The notes under the pieces: model-generated
Seen by the model: the letters and a program-made list of their open reading frames with translations, nothing else
Databases searched by the model: none
Told to the model about the DNA's origin: nothing
Made by a program: the position numbers and the translations under genes
Assembly: GCF_000359585.1 (NCBI RefSeq)
Contig: NZ_APMH01000002.1
Span: 62,001-126,000, forward strand
Origin: Clostridium tyrobutyricum DSM 2637 = ATCC 25755 = JCM 11008
GTDB taxonomy: Bacteria > Bacillota > Clostridia > Clostridiales > Clostridiaceae
DNA length: 64,000 bases
Reading direction: 5' to 3'
Shown: piece by piece, positions 28,566-38,618 of the stretch
How positions within the stretch are numbered: the stretch's first letter is position 1
Layout: each line of letters opens with the position of its first letter

Positions 28566-29537
28566 TTATAGTTTGAAAAGCTTAAAAAGTCTATTGTAAT
28601 AATCCTGAACATAAGGTGATCTTATATTTTTAATTGTAATATTCTTACCTAAAATGAAGGAATTTATTAATGCATTCCTTATAATTATATTTTTCCCTCT
28701 CCATCCACAAGAAGTTATAGCGTATTTCTGCCTGAATATTTTATTATCCATATTTAAAATTTCAGATAGATCTACATCTTCCATAAATTCAAATGGTCTA
28801 AATTCCTGTATATTGGAAAATAAGATTTTCCTATTATATGGACATATATTCTGACAAATATCACATCCAAATAGGTTTCCTCGAAATTTAAGAATCCACT
28901 CATCTTTAATATGTTTTTTTTGTGTAATATAGGACATGCACTTGTTGGAGTTTTTTTCTCCTCTTATGGCCCCAGTAGGACAAGCTTTTAAACAAATATT
29001 GCAACCCCTGCATTGAGATTGTAATATTTCACTGTTGCCAAGAGCCAGATCCGTTATTATCTCTCCAAGAAATACATATGACCCATATCTTTGTGTAATA
29101 AGCATGTTATTCTTTCCTAGAAATCCTATTCCACAAAGTTTGGCAATATATCTTTCTGGAAGCATATTGCTATCCACAAGCGGCACTGCACTGCCTCCCA
29201 TACTCTCTATAAAGCGGCATATTTTATTTAGATACTTAAATACTACCTTATGATAATCCTGCCCTCTAGTATAAAGAGAAAAACCTATTTTATCTTTTGT
29301 ACTTCTATTAAACAAATAGGGAAAGGCAACTGATATTATTGTCTTTCCCTCTTTCATATATACAAAAGGATTAATCCTCTTATTTTCATCTTTTTCTTCA
29401 AATTCATTGCTAAGTGAATTCAATCTTCTAAATTTAAGAGAATTGTATAATTCACAAAATTTTCTGCATTCTGTAAATCCAACAGTATCTATTCCAATTT
29501 TTCTACAAAACTCTATTAACTCATTTCTATAATTCAT
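28566..29537 (-). CDS. queG: epoxyqueuosine reductase QueG-like protein
   Basis: Cobalamin- and Fe-S-dependent reductase of the QueG group, last step of queuosine synthesis. The 323 residues carry two ferredoxin-like cysteine clusters, CRGCNICLKACPTGAI and CDICQNICPYN, after the domain with SVAFPYL and GQDYH. The length is at the lower end for QueG, because the C-terminal HEAT-like repeat is reduced. ATG 29537 is preferred over GTG 29543. An electron-transfer role other than queuosine synthesis cannot be excluded. Confidence 0.8.
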   Translation of the reverse strand: MNYRNELIEFCRKIGIDTVGFTECRKFCELYNSLKFRRLNSLSNEFEEKDENKRINPFVYMKEGKTIISVAFPYLFNRSTKDKIGFSLYTRGQDYHKVVFKYLNKICRFIESMGGSAVPLVDSNMLPERYIAKLCGIGFLGKNNMLITQRYGSYVFLGEIITDLALGNSEILQSQCRGCNICLKACPTGAIRGEKNSNKCMSYITQKKHIKDEWILKFRGNLFGCDICQNICPYNRKILFSNIQEFRPFEFMEDVDLSEILNMDNKIFRQKYAITSCGWRGKNIIIRNALINSFILGKNITIKNIRSPYVQDYYNRLFKLFKL

Positions 29538-29559
29538 ATACACACCTACTGAAAGAAGA

Positions 29560-30153
29560 TTATATTATCATCTCATTATATATCTTTTTCCTTTTGCCTG
29601 CATAGTCCTTTATTTCTATAACTTCACATCTTTTTTTGTATATTGTTCTCGCTGGTATTCCAACTGCTGTACAATCTGATGGTACGTCTTCCAGTATAAC
29701 TGCATTGGCACCTACTTTTACTCTATCTCCTATTACTACAGGTCCAAGTATTTTAGCTCCACTTCCTATGAATACATTATTTCCTACAGTAGGATGTCTT
29801 TTACCTGTGTGCTTTCCTGTACCTCCTAGTGTAACGCCATGATATAGTGTTACATTATCTCCAACTTCAGCTGTTTCTCCTATTACTACACCCATTCCAT
29901 GATCTATAAAAAGTCCCTTACCTATTTTGGCACCAGGATGAATCTCTATTCCAGTGAATAATCTTGAAAATTGAGACACAAATCTTGCACAGAAAAACAT
30001 TTTCTTCTTATAAAAAAAATGTGATATTCTATAACTTATAAGTGCATGTATAAAAGGATACAATAAAAATACTTCTAGTGAATTTCTCGCCGCAGGATCA
30101 TTTTTCATGGCATTTTTTATATCATAGTTTAAAAGTTTAAATAAATTCCTCAT
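29560..30153 (-). CDS. cysE: serine O-acetyltransferase
   Basis: Makes O-acetylserine from serine and acetyl-CoA. The 197 residues have the helical N-terminus ([28 protein letters not shown]) and a left-handed beta-helix with [23 protein letters not shown] split over hexapeptide repeats; active-site His lie in IDHG and [17 protein letters not shown] precedes the ATG. It follows cysK after about 140 bases and completes the cysteine-making pair under the T-box. Confidence 0.95.
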   Translation of the reverse strand: MRNLFKLLNYDIKNAMKNDPAARNSLEVFLLYPFIHALISYRISHFFYKKKMFFCARFVSQFSRLFTGIEIHPGAKIGKGLFIDHGMGVVIGETAEVGDNVTLYHGVTLGGTGKHTGKRHPTVGNNVFIGSGAKILGPVVIGDRVKVGANAVILEDVPSDCTAVGIPARTIYKKRCEVIEIKDYAGKRKKIYNEMII

Positions 30154-30203
30154 TTTAATCTTCCTTTCATAATAATAAACCCGTTTCCCAATGATTAAAT
30201 TAC

Positions 30204-30243
30204 CTAAAACCCAAGTGCACTTTTATATAATCTTAGGTTTTAG
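30204..30243 (-). terminator. hairpin between cysK and cysE
   Basis: CTAAAACC and GGTTTTAG pair around a 24-nt loop with no strong T-run; a partial attenuator or stability element in the cysK-cysE message. Confidence 0.4.
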
Positions 30244-30293
30244 ATAACTCAAATGTTTATGTGCAATAAGTCTACTTGATTAACTAGAAAGTA

Positions 30294-31205
30294 TTATTTA
30301 TACAATCCCATGGATAAATATTTTTCTCCTCCATCTGGTGCTACTGTAACTACAGTCTTTCCACTACCAAGTTTTTTAGCTAGTTCAAGCGCTGCATATA
30401 CATTGGCTCCTGAAGATATTCCTACCAATATGCCTTCTTCTTTGGCTACAAGTCTTGCATACTCAAAAGCATTTTCATCACTTACAGTTATTATCTGGTC
30501 CACTATTTCAGGCTTGTATATATCAGGTATAAATCCTGCTCCAATTCCCTGTATTTTATGAGGTCCAGTCTGTCCTCCTGAAAGCACTGGTGAGCTTGCT
30601 GGCTCCACTGCAACTACCTTAGTACTCTTGTCATGTTTTTTAAGGTTTTCTCCCACTCCTGCCAATGTACCGCCAGTACCTACACCTGCAACAAATACAT
30701 CTACTTTATTTAAATCCTTTAATATTTCTTCTGCAGTAGTCTCATAGTGTTTCTGTGGATTAGCAATATTTATAAACTGTTGTGGTATATAATATCCAGG
30801 CTTATCCTTTGCTATTTCATAAGCTTTTTCTATAGCACCTTTCATTCCCTTAGTTCCATCTGTTAAAACTAATTCGGCACCATAAGCTTTTATAGTATTT
30901 CTTCTTTCAATACTCATAGTCTCAGGCATTACTATTATTACATTATAGCCTTTTAATTTTCCTATCATTGCCAAAGCTATACCTGTATTTCCACTTGTAG
31001 GTTCAACTATTGTATCACCTTTTTTTATCAGATTATTTTTTTCTGCCTTTTCAATCATTCCAAGTGCAGCTCTGTCTTTTATACTTCCACCTGGATTAAA
31101 CTTCTCCAATTTCAAATATACATCTGCAGATCCTTCTACCTTTAAATTATTCAATTTCAATAAAGGTGTGTTGCCAATCAAGTCTATAGCATTTTCAAAA
31201 ATCAT
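30294..31205 (-). CDS. cysK: cysteine synthase A
   Basis: PLP enzyme making cysteine from O-acetylserine and sulfide. The 303 residues contain IGNTPLLKL, the PLP lysine in [15 protein letters not shown], the substrate loop [12 protein letters not shown], and [15 protein letters not shown]. The start at 31205 follows GGGAGG; a TTG at 31220 overlaps it. A T-box leader reading a cysteine codon precedes the gene. Confidence 0.96.
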   Translation of the reverse strand: MIFENAIDLIGNTPLLKLNNLKVEGSADVYLKLEKFNPGGSIKDRAALGMIEKAEKNNLIKKGDTIVEPTSGNTGIALAMIGKLKGYNVIIVMPETMSIERRNTIKAYGAELVLTDGTKGMKGAIEKAYEIAKDKPGYYIPQQFINIANPQKHYETTAEEILKDLNKVDVFVAGVGTGGTLAGVGENLKKHDKSTKVVAVEPASSPVLSGGQTGPHKIQGIGAGFIPDIYKPEIVDQIITVSDENAFEYARLVAKEEGILVGISSGANVYAALELAKKLGSGKTVVTVAPDGGEKYLSMGLYK

Positions 31206-31245
31206 TTTTAGTCCTCCCAAAATAATATTTAAGTTAATATTAAAA

Positions 31246-31520
31246 AAGCTTCATCTCTATAGTTAACTATAGAGACGAAGCTTAGACTCCGCGGTTCCAC
31301 TCCAATTAGACATGAAAGTCCCATCTTTATTCAAGCACAGTATCATGCTTAATCACAGTAACGGATGAATCCGATGCAGCCTACTGTTAATTCGGTGCAT
31401 AACTCAAAAGGGCACTTCACTTAAACTAAATTTAGAAATCTTTCAGCATAAAATTTCCTCTCTTAAAATTCACATCTAAGTTACTTTCCTTTTTCAAAGT
31501 ATTTAATCACTTTCATCTAT
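31246..31520 (-). ncRNA. T-box riboswitch, cysteine specific, upstream of cysK
   Basis: The minus-strand leader carries the T-box sequence TGGAACCGCGG (core at 31299-31290) and a strong terminator, AAGCTTCGTCTCTATAG paired with CTATAGAGATGAAGCTT (31246-31283) followed by T6. The specifier region reads GAGTTATGCACCG, giving TGC (31399-31397), a Cys codon, in agreement with the downstream cysK and cysE. Uncharged tRNA-Cys should prevent termination. Confidence 0.92.
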
Positions 31521-31541
31521 TGTTTTAATTCTATATTATAT

Positions 31542-31569
31542 ATTATACAACTACCTATAATTTTGTCAA
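31542..31569 (-). promoter_or_regulatory. promoter of the cysK T-box operon
   Basis: TTGACA (31569-31564), 16-nt spacer and TATAAT (31547-31542) on the minus strand, about 25 bases ahead of the T-box: both boxes are perfect consensus. Confidence 0.85.
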
Positions 31570-31610
31570 TAAATTTAAAATAAACTTTTAAAAATATTTG
31601 GGATGTCTGC

Positions 31611-32315
31611 TTATCTACAGAATCTGTGTTTTCCTATTACTTTTATAAGGGGTCTAGACCAAATCCAGTTACTGGTAGCTGTGGCAGGATTGAAATAGTA
31701 AACAGCTCCTCCAGAAGGATCCCAGCCGTTTAAAGCATCTCTTGCCGCATTTATAGAATTTTGTTCTAAATTCGCATGTATCTGACCATCCACAATGGCT
31801 GTAAATGCTCCTGGTTGATATACTACTCCTGCTATGCTGGATGGGAATCTTGGATCTCTGGTTCTATTCAATATTACGGAACCAACTGCTACCTGTCCTT
31901 CATAGGGCTCACCTCTTGCCTCACCATTTATAATTCTAGCAAGCAGCAATTCATCCTGACTGCTACCAGATAATTGAGAAGATGAATTGCTGCTTGCTGT
32001 ATTTATTCCAAGAGCTTTTAGTGTAGCATCCCCTGCTACTCCATCTACTTTAAGTCCATTTTTTGATTGAAAATATTTTACAGCAGTAAATGTTTGATAT
32101 CCATATACATTGTCAATACTTCCATTGTAATATCCCCAACTCTTTAATTTTTTCTGTATAGTTCCTACCGCATTTCCTTTGGAACCATAGTAATAAGCTA
32201 TAGCCTGCACTGCATTATTATAAGGAGCTATAAAAATAGAATTTCCTATGTAGGTTACGAGAATTACTAGGACAAGTATTATTGCCTTTCTAAATTTAAA
32301 TATTTTTTTTGTCAT
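31611..32315 (-). CDS. sleB: spore cortex-lytic enzyme (SleB-type cell wall hydrolase)
   Basis: Lytic transglycosylase that degrades cortex peptidoglycan in germination. The 234 residues hold an N-terminal signal/anchor helix (about 10-31), a peptidoglycan-binding domain (about 45-105; GNAVGTIQKKLKSWGYYNG) with the YQTFTAVKYFQSKNGL repeat, a Ser-rich linker, and the Hydrolase_2 domain with LLARIINGEARGEPYEGQV (catalytic Glu) and FNPATATSNWIW. GAGGTG precedes the ATG. Its presence argues for a sporulating host. Confidence 0.88.
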   Translation of the reverse strand: MTKKIFKFRKAIILVLVILVTYIGNSIFIAPYNNAVQAIAYYYGSKGNAVGTIQKKLKSWGYYNGSIDNVYGYQTFTAVKYFQSKNGLKVDGVAGDATLKALGINTASSNSSSQLSGSSQDELLLARIINGEARGEPYEGQVAVGSVILNRTRDPRFPSSIAGVVYQPGAFTAIVDGQIHANLEQNSINAARDALNGWDPSGGAVYYFNPATATSNWIWSRPLIKVIGKHRFCR

Positions 32316-32402
32316 AAAAACTGCACCTCACAAATGTAAAAAGTGTAATAAAATTTGGCTTCTATGCTTATATTGTGCAGATAAATTAAAAAAATACGTA
32401 AA

Positions 32403-32436
32403 AATATCAACTTCAAAAAGTTTTGAAGTTGATATT
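32403..32436 (-). terminator. terminator after the MgtE-like gene
   Basis: AATATCAACTTCAAAA and TTTTGAAGTTGATATT are perfect inverted repeats; T5 follows on the minus strand. Confidence 0.9.
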
Positions 32437-32482
32437 AATTTTCAATAGGTAAAATTCAATTTTTACATTTTATATGCGTGTC

Positions 32483-33745
32483 TTATATGGCCTTTTTTAA
32501 TTTTTTTTTCCAGTTTGGAGCAAGTACATCCTCTACAATATCATTCATTATAACTATCCCACATAATTTTTTATCGTCATCTACTACTGGAATTGATAAT
32601 AGATTATACTTTATGCATAAATCTATTGCCTCATTTATATTTTTTTTATGATTTACTTGTTCTACTTCACAGAACATTATATCTTTTAATTTGCTATTAA
32701 GATCAGCTAATAGCAGATCCTTTAAAGATACTACACCTTGGATCTGACTATCAAAATCAGTTACATATATATAATGGCATACCTCTTCATCTGGCTTTAT
32801 ATCTTTTAATATATTTACAGCTTCTTGAACAGTCAAATTTATATTAAAAGATATAAAGTCTTTATTCATTATACTTCCTACAGTTTCATCCTCATAATCC
32901 ATAAGCGACCTCACTTCATCAGCGTCTTTCTTCTTCATATCGGAAAGTATTTCATATGCCATATCCCTGTCTGTTTCTTCCAATATGTCTGCAATCTCAT
33001 CATTTGGCATATTATTAAGTACTTCGTTTCTTTTAACCTGACTTAAATTCTTCAATATATCAAATTGCAAATTAGGTTCTATTTCCTCTAAAGTATCTGC
33101 TGCCAGATCATCATTTAAGCTTTCAAATACCTTTTTTCTATAATTTATATCCATATCTTCAAGTATATCTGCTAAATCTGCAGGATGTAGTTTGGAAAGT
33201 TTTTCATATGGTACTGAAAGCTGGAGATTTTTATCTATCATTTCAAGAGACTGAACATTATCCCAAACTATAAGACTATCTTCCAATTTTTTATGAAATT
33301 TTCTGCAACAGTTTTTTACAAAATTTTCTATTCCAAATCTTCTTCCAAGCGCCAAAATTCCTGTGTCAACAGCAACTACTCTATATTCTCCTGCCATTTC
33401 TGTAATTCTGAGATCATTTACCCGTACAAGTTTTTTTCCATTTATATCAACTATTTGTTTATCTAAGAGATGTTTTGAAAGCAAATATGAATATTTTTGA
33501 AGCATGATGTCTCTCATACCTTCAACTTTAATTATGACTTGATCTCCATCTCCATAAAAATTTATATTCTTGAATTCACAATTGTATATTCCCAAGCTAC
33601 TTCTTATCTGATATGCTATAGCTCTAGGCATTCCTAAATCAGTTGCCACATAAATATCTTTTAACCTTCCAACTAATTCATTTGATTCATTATAAATTTT
33701 TTTATGAAGAATTTTGCTTAAGAAAAAACTAGATAATTTTTTCAT
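32483..33745 (-). CDS. soluble MgtE-like protein (PRC barrel, MgtE_N, CBS pair) without transporter domain
   Basis: 420 residues, in order: two PRC-barrel-like segments (about 1-170; NELVGRLKDIYVATDLG), an MgtE N-terminal superhelix (about 175-280; LHPADLADILEDMD, NDEIADILEETDRDMAYEIL) and two CBS domains (about 285-410; TVGSIMNKDFISF, CHYIYVTD, LSIPVVDDD). In MgtE this part is the cytosolic Mg2+ sensor; the five-helix pore is missing and the protein ends KKKLKKAI with no membrane segment. An M-box precedes it, so it is made when Mg2+ is low. It may regulate a separate channel; that is inference. Confidence 0.85.
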   Translation of the reverse strand: MKKLSSFFLSKILHKKIYNESNELVGRLKDIYVATDLGMPRAIAYQIRSSLGIYNCEFKNINFYGDGDQVIIKVEGMRDIMLQKYSYLLSKHLLDKQIVDINGKKLVRVNDLRITEMAGEYRVVAVDTGILALGRRFGIENFVKNCCRKFHKKLEDSLIVWDNVQSLEMIDKNLQLSVPYEKLSKLHPADLADILEDMDINYRKKVFESLNDDLAADTLEEIEPNLQFDILKNLSQVKRNEVLNNMPNDEIADILEETDRDMAYEILSDMKKKDADEVRSLMDYEDETVGSIMNKDFISFNINLTVQEAVNILKDIKPDEEVCHYIYVTDFDSQIQGVVSLKDLLLADLNSKLKDIMFCEVEQVNHKKNINEAIDLCIKYNLLSIPVVDDDKKLCGIVIMNDIVEDVLAPNWKKKLKKAI

Positions 33746-33913
33746 AAATATTCCTCCTTTACATATACAGAGAAATATCTATAAATAATTAACCATTGAT
33801 ACTTTTCTGTATATCAAATATTCGATTTTTTTTGTAACTACACCGACCTCCATAAGGGCCAATATCCATTTAATATACACCACCTAAGAAAAATATTTTG
33901 GTATAATATAATA

Positions 33914-34092
33914 AAAAGAAGCTCTATCAGGCTTCTTAAAACTGTAATAGTTTTAGCACTATATAACTTTGGACACAAAAATCCAGCTGCGTTAAGTAAA
34001 ACCTTGATACGGTAGTACCTGTTAAACCCCAGTGGCATCTTGCGATGGTTAAGGGCAGCAGCTTATATTTATATAGGAGCCTCACCTAATAT
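33914..34092 (-). ncRNA. M-box (ykoK) magnesium riboswitch
   Basis: The minus-strand leader begins TTAGGTGAGGCTCCTATAT, then GCTGCTGCCC, ATCGCAAGATGCCA, GGGGTTTAACAGG and AAGGTTTTACTTAACGCAGC, the conserved M-box core. A terminator, AAGAAGC/GCTTCTT (33916-33937), with T5 follows. Mg2+ binding should favour termination. Confidence 0.92.
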
Positions 34093-34176
34093 TCTAATTT
34101 TATAATTTATTATATTACTAATTATATTACAACTACGTATAAAAATACAACCCAAAATATAATTTTATACCTACAT

Positions 34177-35940
34177 TTAAAATGACATATTATCTATAAA
34201 TTGTCTATTAAATTCATCATCCATTGATATATCAATGTTCTCTGCAATATCTATTATATGCTGCATATCTCTTTTTGTGTTCTTATTGAGCATATACTGT
34301 ACAGCTCCTGATAATGAGCTATTACCTACAAGTTCAACCTTGCTGAGTATATTCTCAGGCACAAGTCCTATAGCTGCAGCATTTTTAAGATTAATTTTGC
34401 TTCCAAAACCTCCTGCTATGTATACTTTTTTTATTTCATCATAAGAACAATTAAACTTTTTTATTAAAATTTCAATTCCAGATCTTATAGCTGATTTGGC
34501 CATCTGAATTTCTCTTATATCCTTCTGTGTAAATACTATATCAACTTCATCTTCTTTGTCCCCAGTTATATTTATAAAACTATTTTTCAATTTGTTGTCA
34601 TCAAATTTTCCAGTTTTGTCTATAATTTTATTTTTAAATAACTCTGCAGTTATATCGACAATTCCAGATCCACATATACCTAATGCAGGTTTATTGCCTA
34701 TAGTATCATAATATATATTGTTTTTATCTATTTTTACTGAAGAAATAGCACCCCCTATACTTCCCACTCCATTTTCTATGTTTGCTCCTTCAAAAGCAGG
34801 TCCCGCTGCTGTAGAAGTACATAGTATTCTTTCCTTGTTTCCAAGAGCCATTTCTCCATTTGTACCTATGTCTACAAGCATGCATATATCCTCAGTTTTG
34901 CCAAAATCACATGCAGTAAGCCCACTTACTATATCAGCTCCAACATATGCAGAAATTGATGGCAAAACTGATACTTTGCAATTTAACATTCTACTTTTAA
35001 AGAGCTCATTAAATTCCATCTCCACAATATCGTTTGTTACAGTATTAAAAGGATATAATGCTATAGAATCACAAAACAGTCCCATTAGCAAATGCTGCAT
35101 TACATTATTTGCAGAAATGCTCAACTCATATATTGATTGTCTCTTTATATTGGACTCATCAATCAATTTTTCTACACCTTCTATTATGTCATCTTTTACA
35201 CATCTGCTTATTTCCTCCAGACTGTTTTCCATGCTGTATTGTATCCTGGACACTACATCTGCCCCAAATTGTCTTTGTGAATTCAGTAAAGATGTATAAT
35301 TTATCTCCCTGCCTGAAGCAATATCTACAAGACTCATAACTATAGTTGTAGTACCAATATCTACCGCAATTCCATAGGTATTTGAGTCCTCCTTGTTATT
35401 AAATATATCAATAACCTGATCCTCACTGCACACCATATGAATTTGACTATCTTTATAGAAACTACAGTCTGCCTGCTTTACTGAACTTTCATTTATTAAT
35501 GTGGATAATTTTCTAAGTGCCTTTAAAGTAAATTTATAATTGGTATTTAATTTTATATTTACACTTTCAGTTAGGCTTTTATTGCCCAGACTGTTTCTAT
35601 CAATTTTAAGTGAAACCTTTTTAATTTCCGGATCTATGTCGACTTGATTCACCTTAAAATCCTTCAATACGGAAAAGCTCTGACTTTCAACTTTTGATAA
35701 TGATATTGTACAATCATCCTCGGCATATGTCTGGCATGCTAGATAATCATTATTATTATTTTTAACTTTTGTATTTACTTTACCATCTATAAGGTGAATT
35801 TTGCATTTTCCACAGGTTCCATGTCCATTGCAGGGTGCAGATATCTTTATATTATTATCTATCAAATTTTCCAATATGGTCTTTTGGGAATTATATTTTA
35901 TACTATATGTTTTATCATATTTTATAATCTTCAAATTCAA
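34177..35940 (-). CDS. ferredoxin-ASKHA protein, reductive activator of corrinoid-dependent enzymes (RACE-like, DUF4445)
   Basis: 587 residues. The N-terminal [2Fe-2S] domain (about 1-85) has APCNGHGTCGKCKIHL and the fourth Cys in LACQTY. The C-terminal ASKHA domain opens with GIAVDIGTTTIVMSLVD and has MLVDIGTNGEM and IYIAGGFGSKINL. RACE proteins use ATP to reduce inactive Co(II) corrinoids of methyltransferases. No corrinoid protein or methyltransferase is next to it. TTG 35940 follows GAGGAG by 8 nt. Confidence 0.85.
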   Translation of the reverse strand: MNLKIIKYDKTYSIKYNSQKTILENLIDNNIKISAPCNGHGTCGKCKIHLIDGKVNTKVKNNNNDYLACQTYAEDDCTISLSKVESQSFSVLKDFKVNQVDIDPEIKKVSLKIDRNSLGNKSLTESVNIKLNTNYKFTLKALRKLSTLINESSVKQADCSFYKDSQIHMVCSEDQVIDIFNNKEDSNTYGIAVDIGTTTIVMSLVDIASGREINYTSLLNSQRQFGADVVSRIQYSMENSLEEISRCVKDDIIEGVEKLIDESNIKRQSIYELSISANNVMQHLLMGLFCDSIALYPFNTVTNDIVEMEFNELFKSRMLNCKVSVLPSISAYVGADIVSGLTACDFGKTEDICMLVDIGTNGEMALGNKERILCTSTAAGPAFEGANIENGVGSIGGAISSVKIDKNNIYYDTIGNKPALGICGSGIVDITAELFKNKIIDKTGKFDDNKLKNSFINITGDKEDEVDIVFTQKDIREIQMAKSAIRSGIEILIKKFNCSYDEIKKVYIAGGFGSKINLKNAAAIGLVPENILSKVELVGNSSLSGAVQYMLNKNTKRDMQHIIDIAENIDISMDDEFNRQFIDNMSF

Positions 35941-36063
35941 CTTTATTTCTCCTCTCAATAGCCTGTATTCAGTATATCATAAGTTTATACATTTTTATTT
36001 GATTATGCTATACTGTATTAAGTTTACAAATAATATACAAAAATCTATCAAAAGGAGATTTTT

Positions 36064-37914
36064 ATGAAATTAAATGATACATTTTTACCAATAAACAAGC
36101 AGGATATGAAGAATCAAAATATAGATCAGTTGGACTTTGTACTTATAACAGGGGATGCCTATATAGATCACCCATCTTTTGGAAGCGCCATAATATCCAG
36201 AGTGCTTGAGGATCAAGGCTTTACTGTGGGCATAATAGCTCAACCCAACTGGAAGAACACATCGGATTTTAAAAGACTTGGAAAACCCAAATTAGGTTTT
36301 TTAATAAACTCAGGAAATATTGATTCAATGGTAAACCACTATACTGCAGCCAAGAAGAAGCGACATAATGACCTGTATTCTCCTGGAGGGAAATCTGGAT
36401 ATAGACCGGATAGAGCTTTAATAGTATATTGCAACCGTGCAAAAGAGGCGTATAAAGATGTTCCCATAATAATAGGTGGCATCGAGGCCAGTTTAAGAAG
36501 ATTTGCCCACTATGACTACTGGAGCAATAAAATAAGAAGAAGTATACTTCTAGATGCAAAAGCTGACCTTCTAATATACGGCATGGGTGAAAAAACTATA
36601 GTTCAAATGGCCAATTTACTTAAATATGGAATGAAAATTGAAAATATGACGGATGTAAAAGGTACAGTATATTCCTCAGGCAGTACAGATGGACTTGATA
36701 ATTTTGTGGAAGTCCCTTCTTTCGAAGATATACTTAAAGACAAACTGTCTTATGGAGAAAGCTATAAGCTGGAATACTATGAACAGGATCCTATAAGAGG
36801 AAAAACTATTATTCAGAAACATGGAGATAAATATATAGTCCAAAATCCTCCTCAGATTCCCCTGACTCAAAAAGAAATGGATATGGTATACAATCTTCCC
36901 TACACAAGAACCTATCATCCAATCTATGAAAAGATGGGTGGTATTCCTGCAATAAACGAGGTTCAATTTTCAATAACAAGTCATAGAGGCTGCTATGGAG
37001 GCTGTTCCTTTTGTGCCCTGACTTTTCACCAGGGTAGAATTATACAAAATAGAAGTCAGGACTCCATAATTGATGAAGCAAAGCTTTTAACTACTTTAGA
37101 TAACTTTAAAGGTTACATACATGATATAGGAGGGCCTACTGCCAATTTCAGGCACAGAGCCTGTAAAGTACAGGAAAATGCTGGGGTATGCAGGAACAGG
37201 CAGTGTTTATTTCCTTCACCCTGTAAAAATCTTATAATAGATCACAGTGAATATTTGAATCTTTTAAAAAAGACAAGAAAACTTCCTGGTATTAAGAAAG
37301 TATTTATACGTTCCGGAATAAGATATGACTATCTTATTGAAGATAAGCACAATGAAGCCTTCTTCGAGGAATTATGTGAATATCATATAAGCGGCCAGCT
37401 AAAAGTGGCGCCGGAGCACATAAGCGATAAGGTACTGCAACAAATGGGGAAACCAAAAATGTCTGTATACAACAAATTTGTAAATAAGTATAATGCTATA
37501 AATAAAAAACTGGATAAAAAACAATATCTAGTTCCATACCTCATGTCAAGTCATCCAGGTAGTGATTTAAATGCGGCTATAGAACTGGCGCTATATATAA
37601 AAAATATGGGATATATTCCAGAACAGGTACAGGACTTCTATCCTACTCCTGGAAGTCTGTCAACAACTATGTATTACACAGGTATAAATCCTCTTACAAA
37701 TAAAAAAGTATATGTACCTAAAACACAGGAAGAAAAAAATATGCAGAGAGCACTCCTGCAGTTCTCAATACCTAAAAATTATAGATTAGTTAAGAAAGCG
37801 CTCATAGAAGCAGACCGCCGGGATCTCATAGGAAAAGGTCGCAATTGCCTTATACCTGAATTTATGCCAAAGAAAAACTTTAATAAAAATAAACGCCATA
37901 AAAAATTCAATTAA
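36064..37914 (+). CDS. YgiQ family radical SAM protein
   Basis: 616-residue member of the UPF0313/YgiQ group; the reaction is not known. The N-terminal cobalamin-binding-like region (about 20-200; [20 protein letters not shown]) is followed by the radical SAM cluster [19 protein letters not shown] (C-x3-C-x2-C) at about residue 310, and a C-terminal DUF3362 region with PSPCKNL and [19 protein letters not shown] precedes the ATG. Its end overlaps the next, convergent gene by 4 bases. Confidence 0.9.
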   Translation: MKLNDTFLPINKQDMKNQNIDQLDFVLITGDAYIDHPSFGSAIISRVLEDQGFTVGIIAQPNWKNTSDFKRLGKPKLGFLINSGNIDSMVNHYTAAKKKRHNDLYSPGGKSGYRPDRALIVYCNRAKEAYKDVPIIIGGIEASLRRFAHYDYWSNKIRRSILLDAKADLLIYGMGEKTIVQMANLLKYGMKIENMTDVKGTVYSSGSTDGLDNFVEVPSFEDILKDKLSYGESYKLEYYEQDPIRGKTIIQKHGDKYIVQNPPQIPLTQKEMDMVYNLPYTRTYHPIYEKMGGIPAINEVQFSITSHRGCYGGCSFCALTFHQGRIIQNRSQDSIIDEAKLLTTLDNFKGYIHDIGGPTANFRHRACKVQENAGVCRNRQCLFPSPCKNLIIDHSEYLNLLKKTRKLPGIKKVFIRSGIRYDYLIEDKHNEAFFEELCEYHISGQLKVAPEHISDKVLQQMGKPKMSVYNKFVNKYNAINKKLDKKQYLVPYLMSSHPGSDLNAAIELALYIKNMGYIPEQVQDFYPTPGSLSTTMYYTGINPLTNKKVYVPKTQEEKNMQRALLQFSIPKNYRLVKKALIEADRRDLIGKGRNCLIPEFMPKKNFNKNKRHKKFN

Positions 37915-38555
37915 TTGTTTTTTAATTTAGTAATACCATAAATACAGGTTATAATAAAGCAAAGGTCACCAAATATATTTTCCGGAAAAAAACTTATATT
38001 TATGATAGTTGCTAAATATTCCAATATAGTTATGAATGCAGAAAATGCAAGCATATATAATCCTATTTTATTTACATGGGGTTTTCCAGAAAAAACAATA
38101 CTGAGAAATAATAAAGCTGTATTAAATATTATGTATATCCAATATACAATCATATTGTTTTCAAATACCATATTATAGCCAAAACCACTAATATCCCTAG
38201 TTACGCATGAAAGATTAATCATTCCAAAAATATAGGCTATGATTACAGCAGCAGAAAATAAAAACACATAATTAAAATTTATATTGTTCCTTCTTAAAAA
38301 CACATAGCCTATAATGAATACAATTATAGGTATACCAATAAAATTTAAAAAATAAGTAATTTTTAACATGTATAAATTCAAAATACTGTAAGATACAAGC
38401 ATTTTAAAAACACATATATATCTGGCTAGCATCAATGCAATTGCAATACTTCCCAGTATTCTTATTTTTTTAGGTGAAAACTTAATTATATAAATTGAAT
38501 AAAATAAAAGTACAAGTATAATAGGCAGTATAAAAATATAAATATTAAATAGCAT
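37911..38555 (-). CDS. integral membrane protein of unknown function
   Basis: 214 residues with about seven hydrophobic segments and few charges, and no motif I recognise. A GCGAGGTTG ribosome site precedes the ATG. It lies downstream of a lipid kinase gene on the same strand, with a gap of about 60 bases, and could be cotranscribed with it. Its stop overlaps that of the convergent radical SAM gene, and no terminator is visible between the two. Confidence 0.65.
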   Translation of the reverse strand: MLFNIYIFILPIILVLLFYSIYIIKFSPKKIRILGSIAIALMLARYICVFKMLVSYSILNLYMLKITYFLNFIGIPIIVFIIGYVFLRRNNINFNYVFLFSAAVIIAYIFGMINLSCVTRDISGFGYNMVFENNMIVYWIYIIFNTALLFLSIVFSGKPHVNKIGLYMLAFSAFITILEYLATIINISFFPENIFGDLCFIITCIYGITKLKNN

Positions 38556-38618
38556 AATTCAACCTCGCTTCATATTGCTATATTTATATTTACTATAACT
38601 GCCAAATTTATATTACTA

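Noticed and set aside
33838-34038. Open frame of 66 codons on the minus strand
   Set aside because: It lies within the M-box riboswitch and has no protein-like features.
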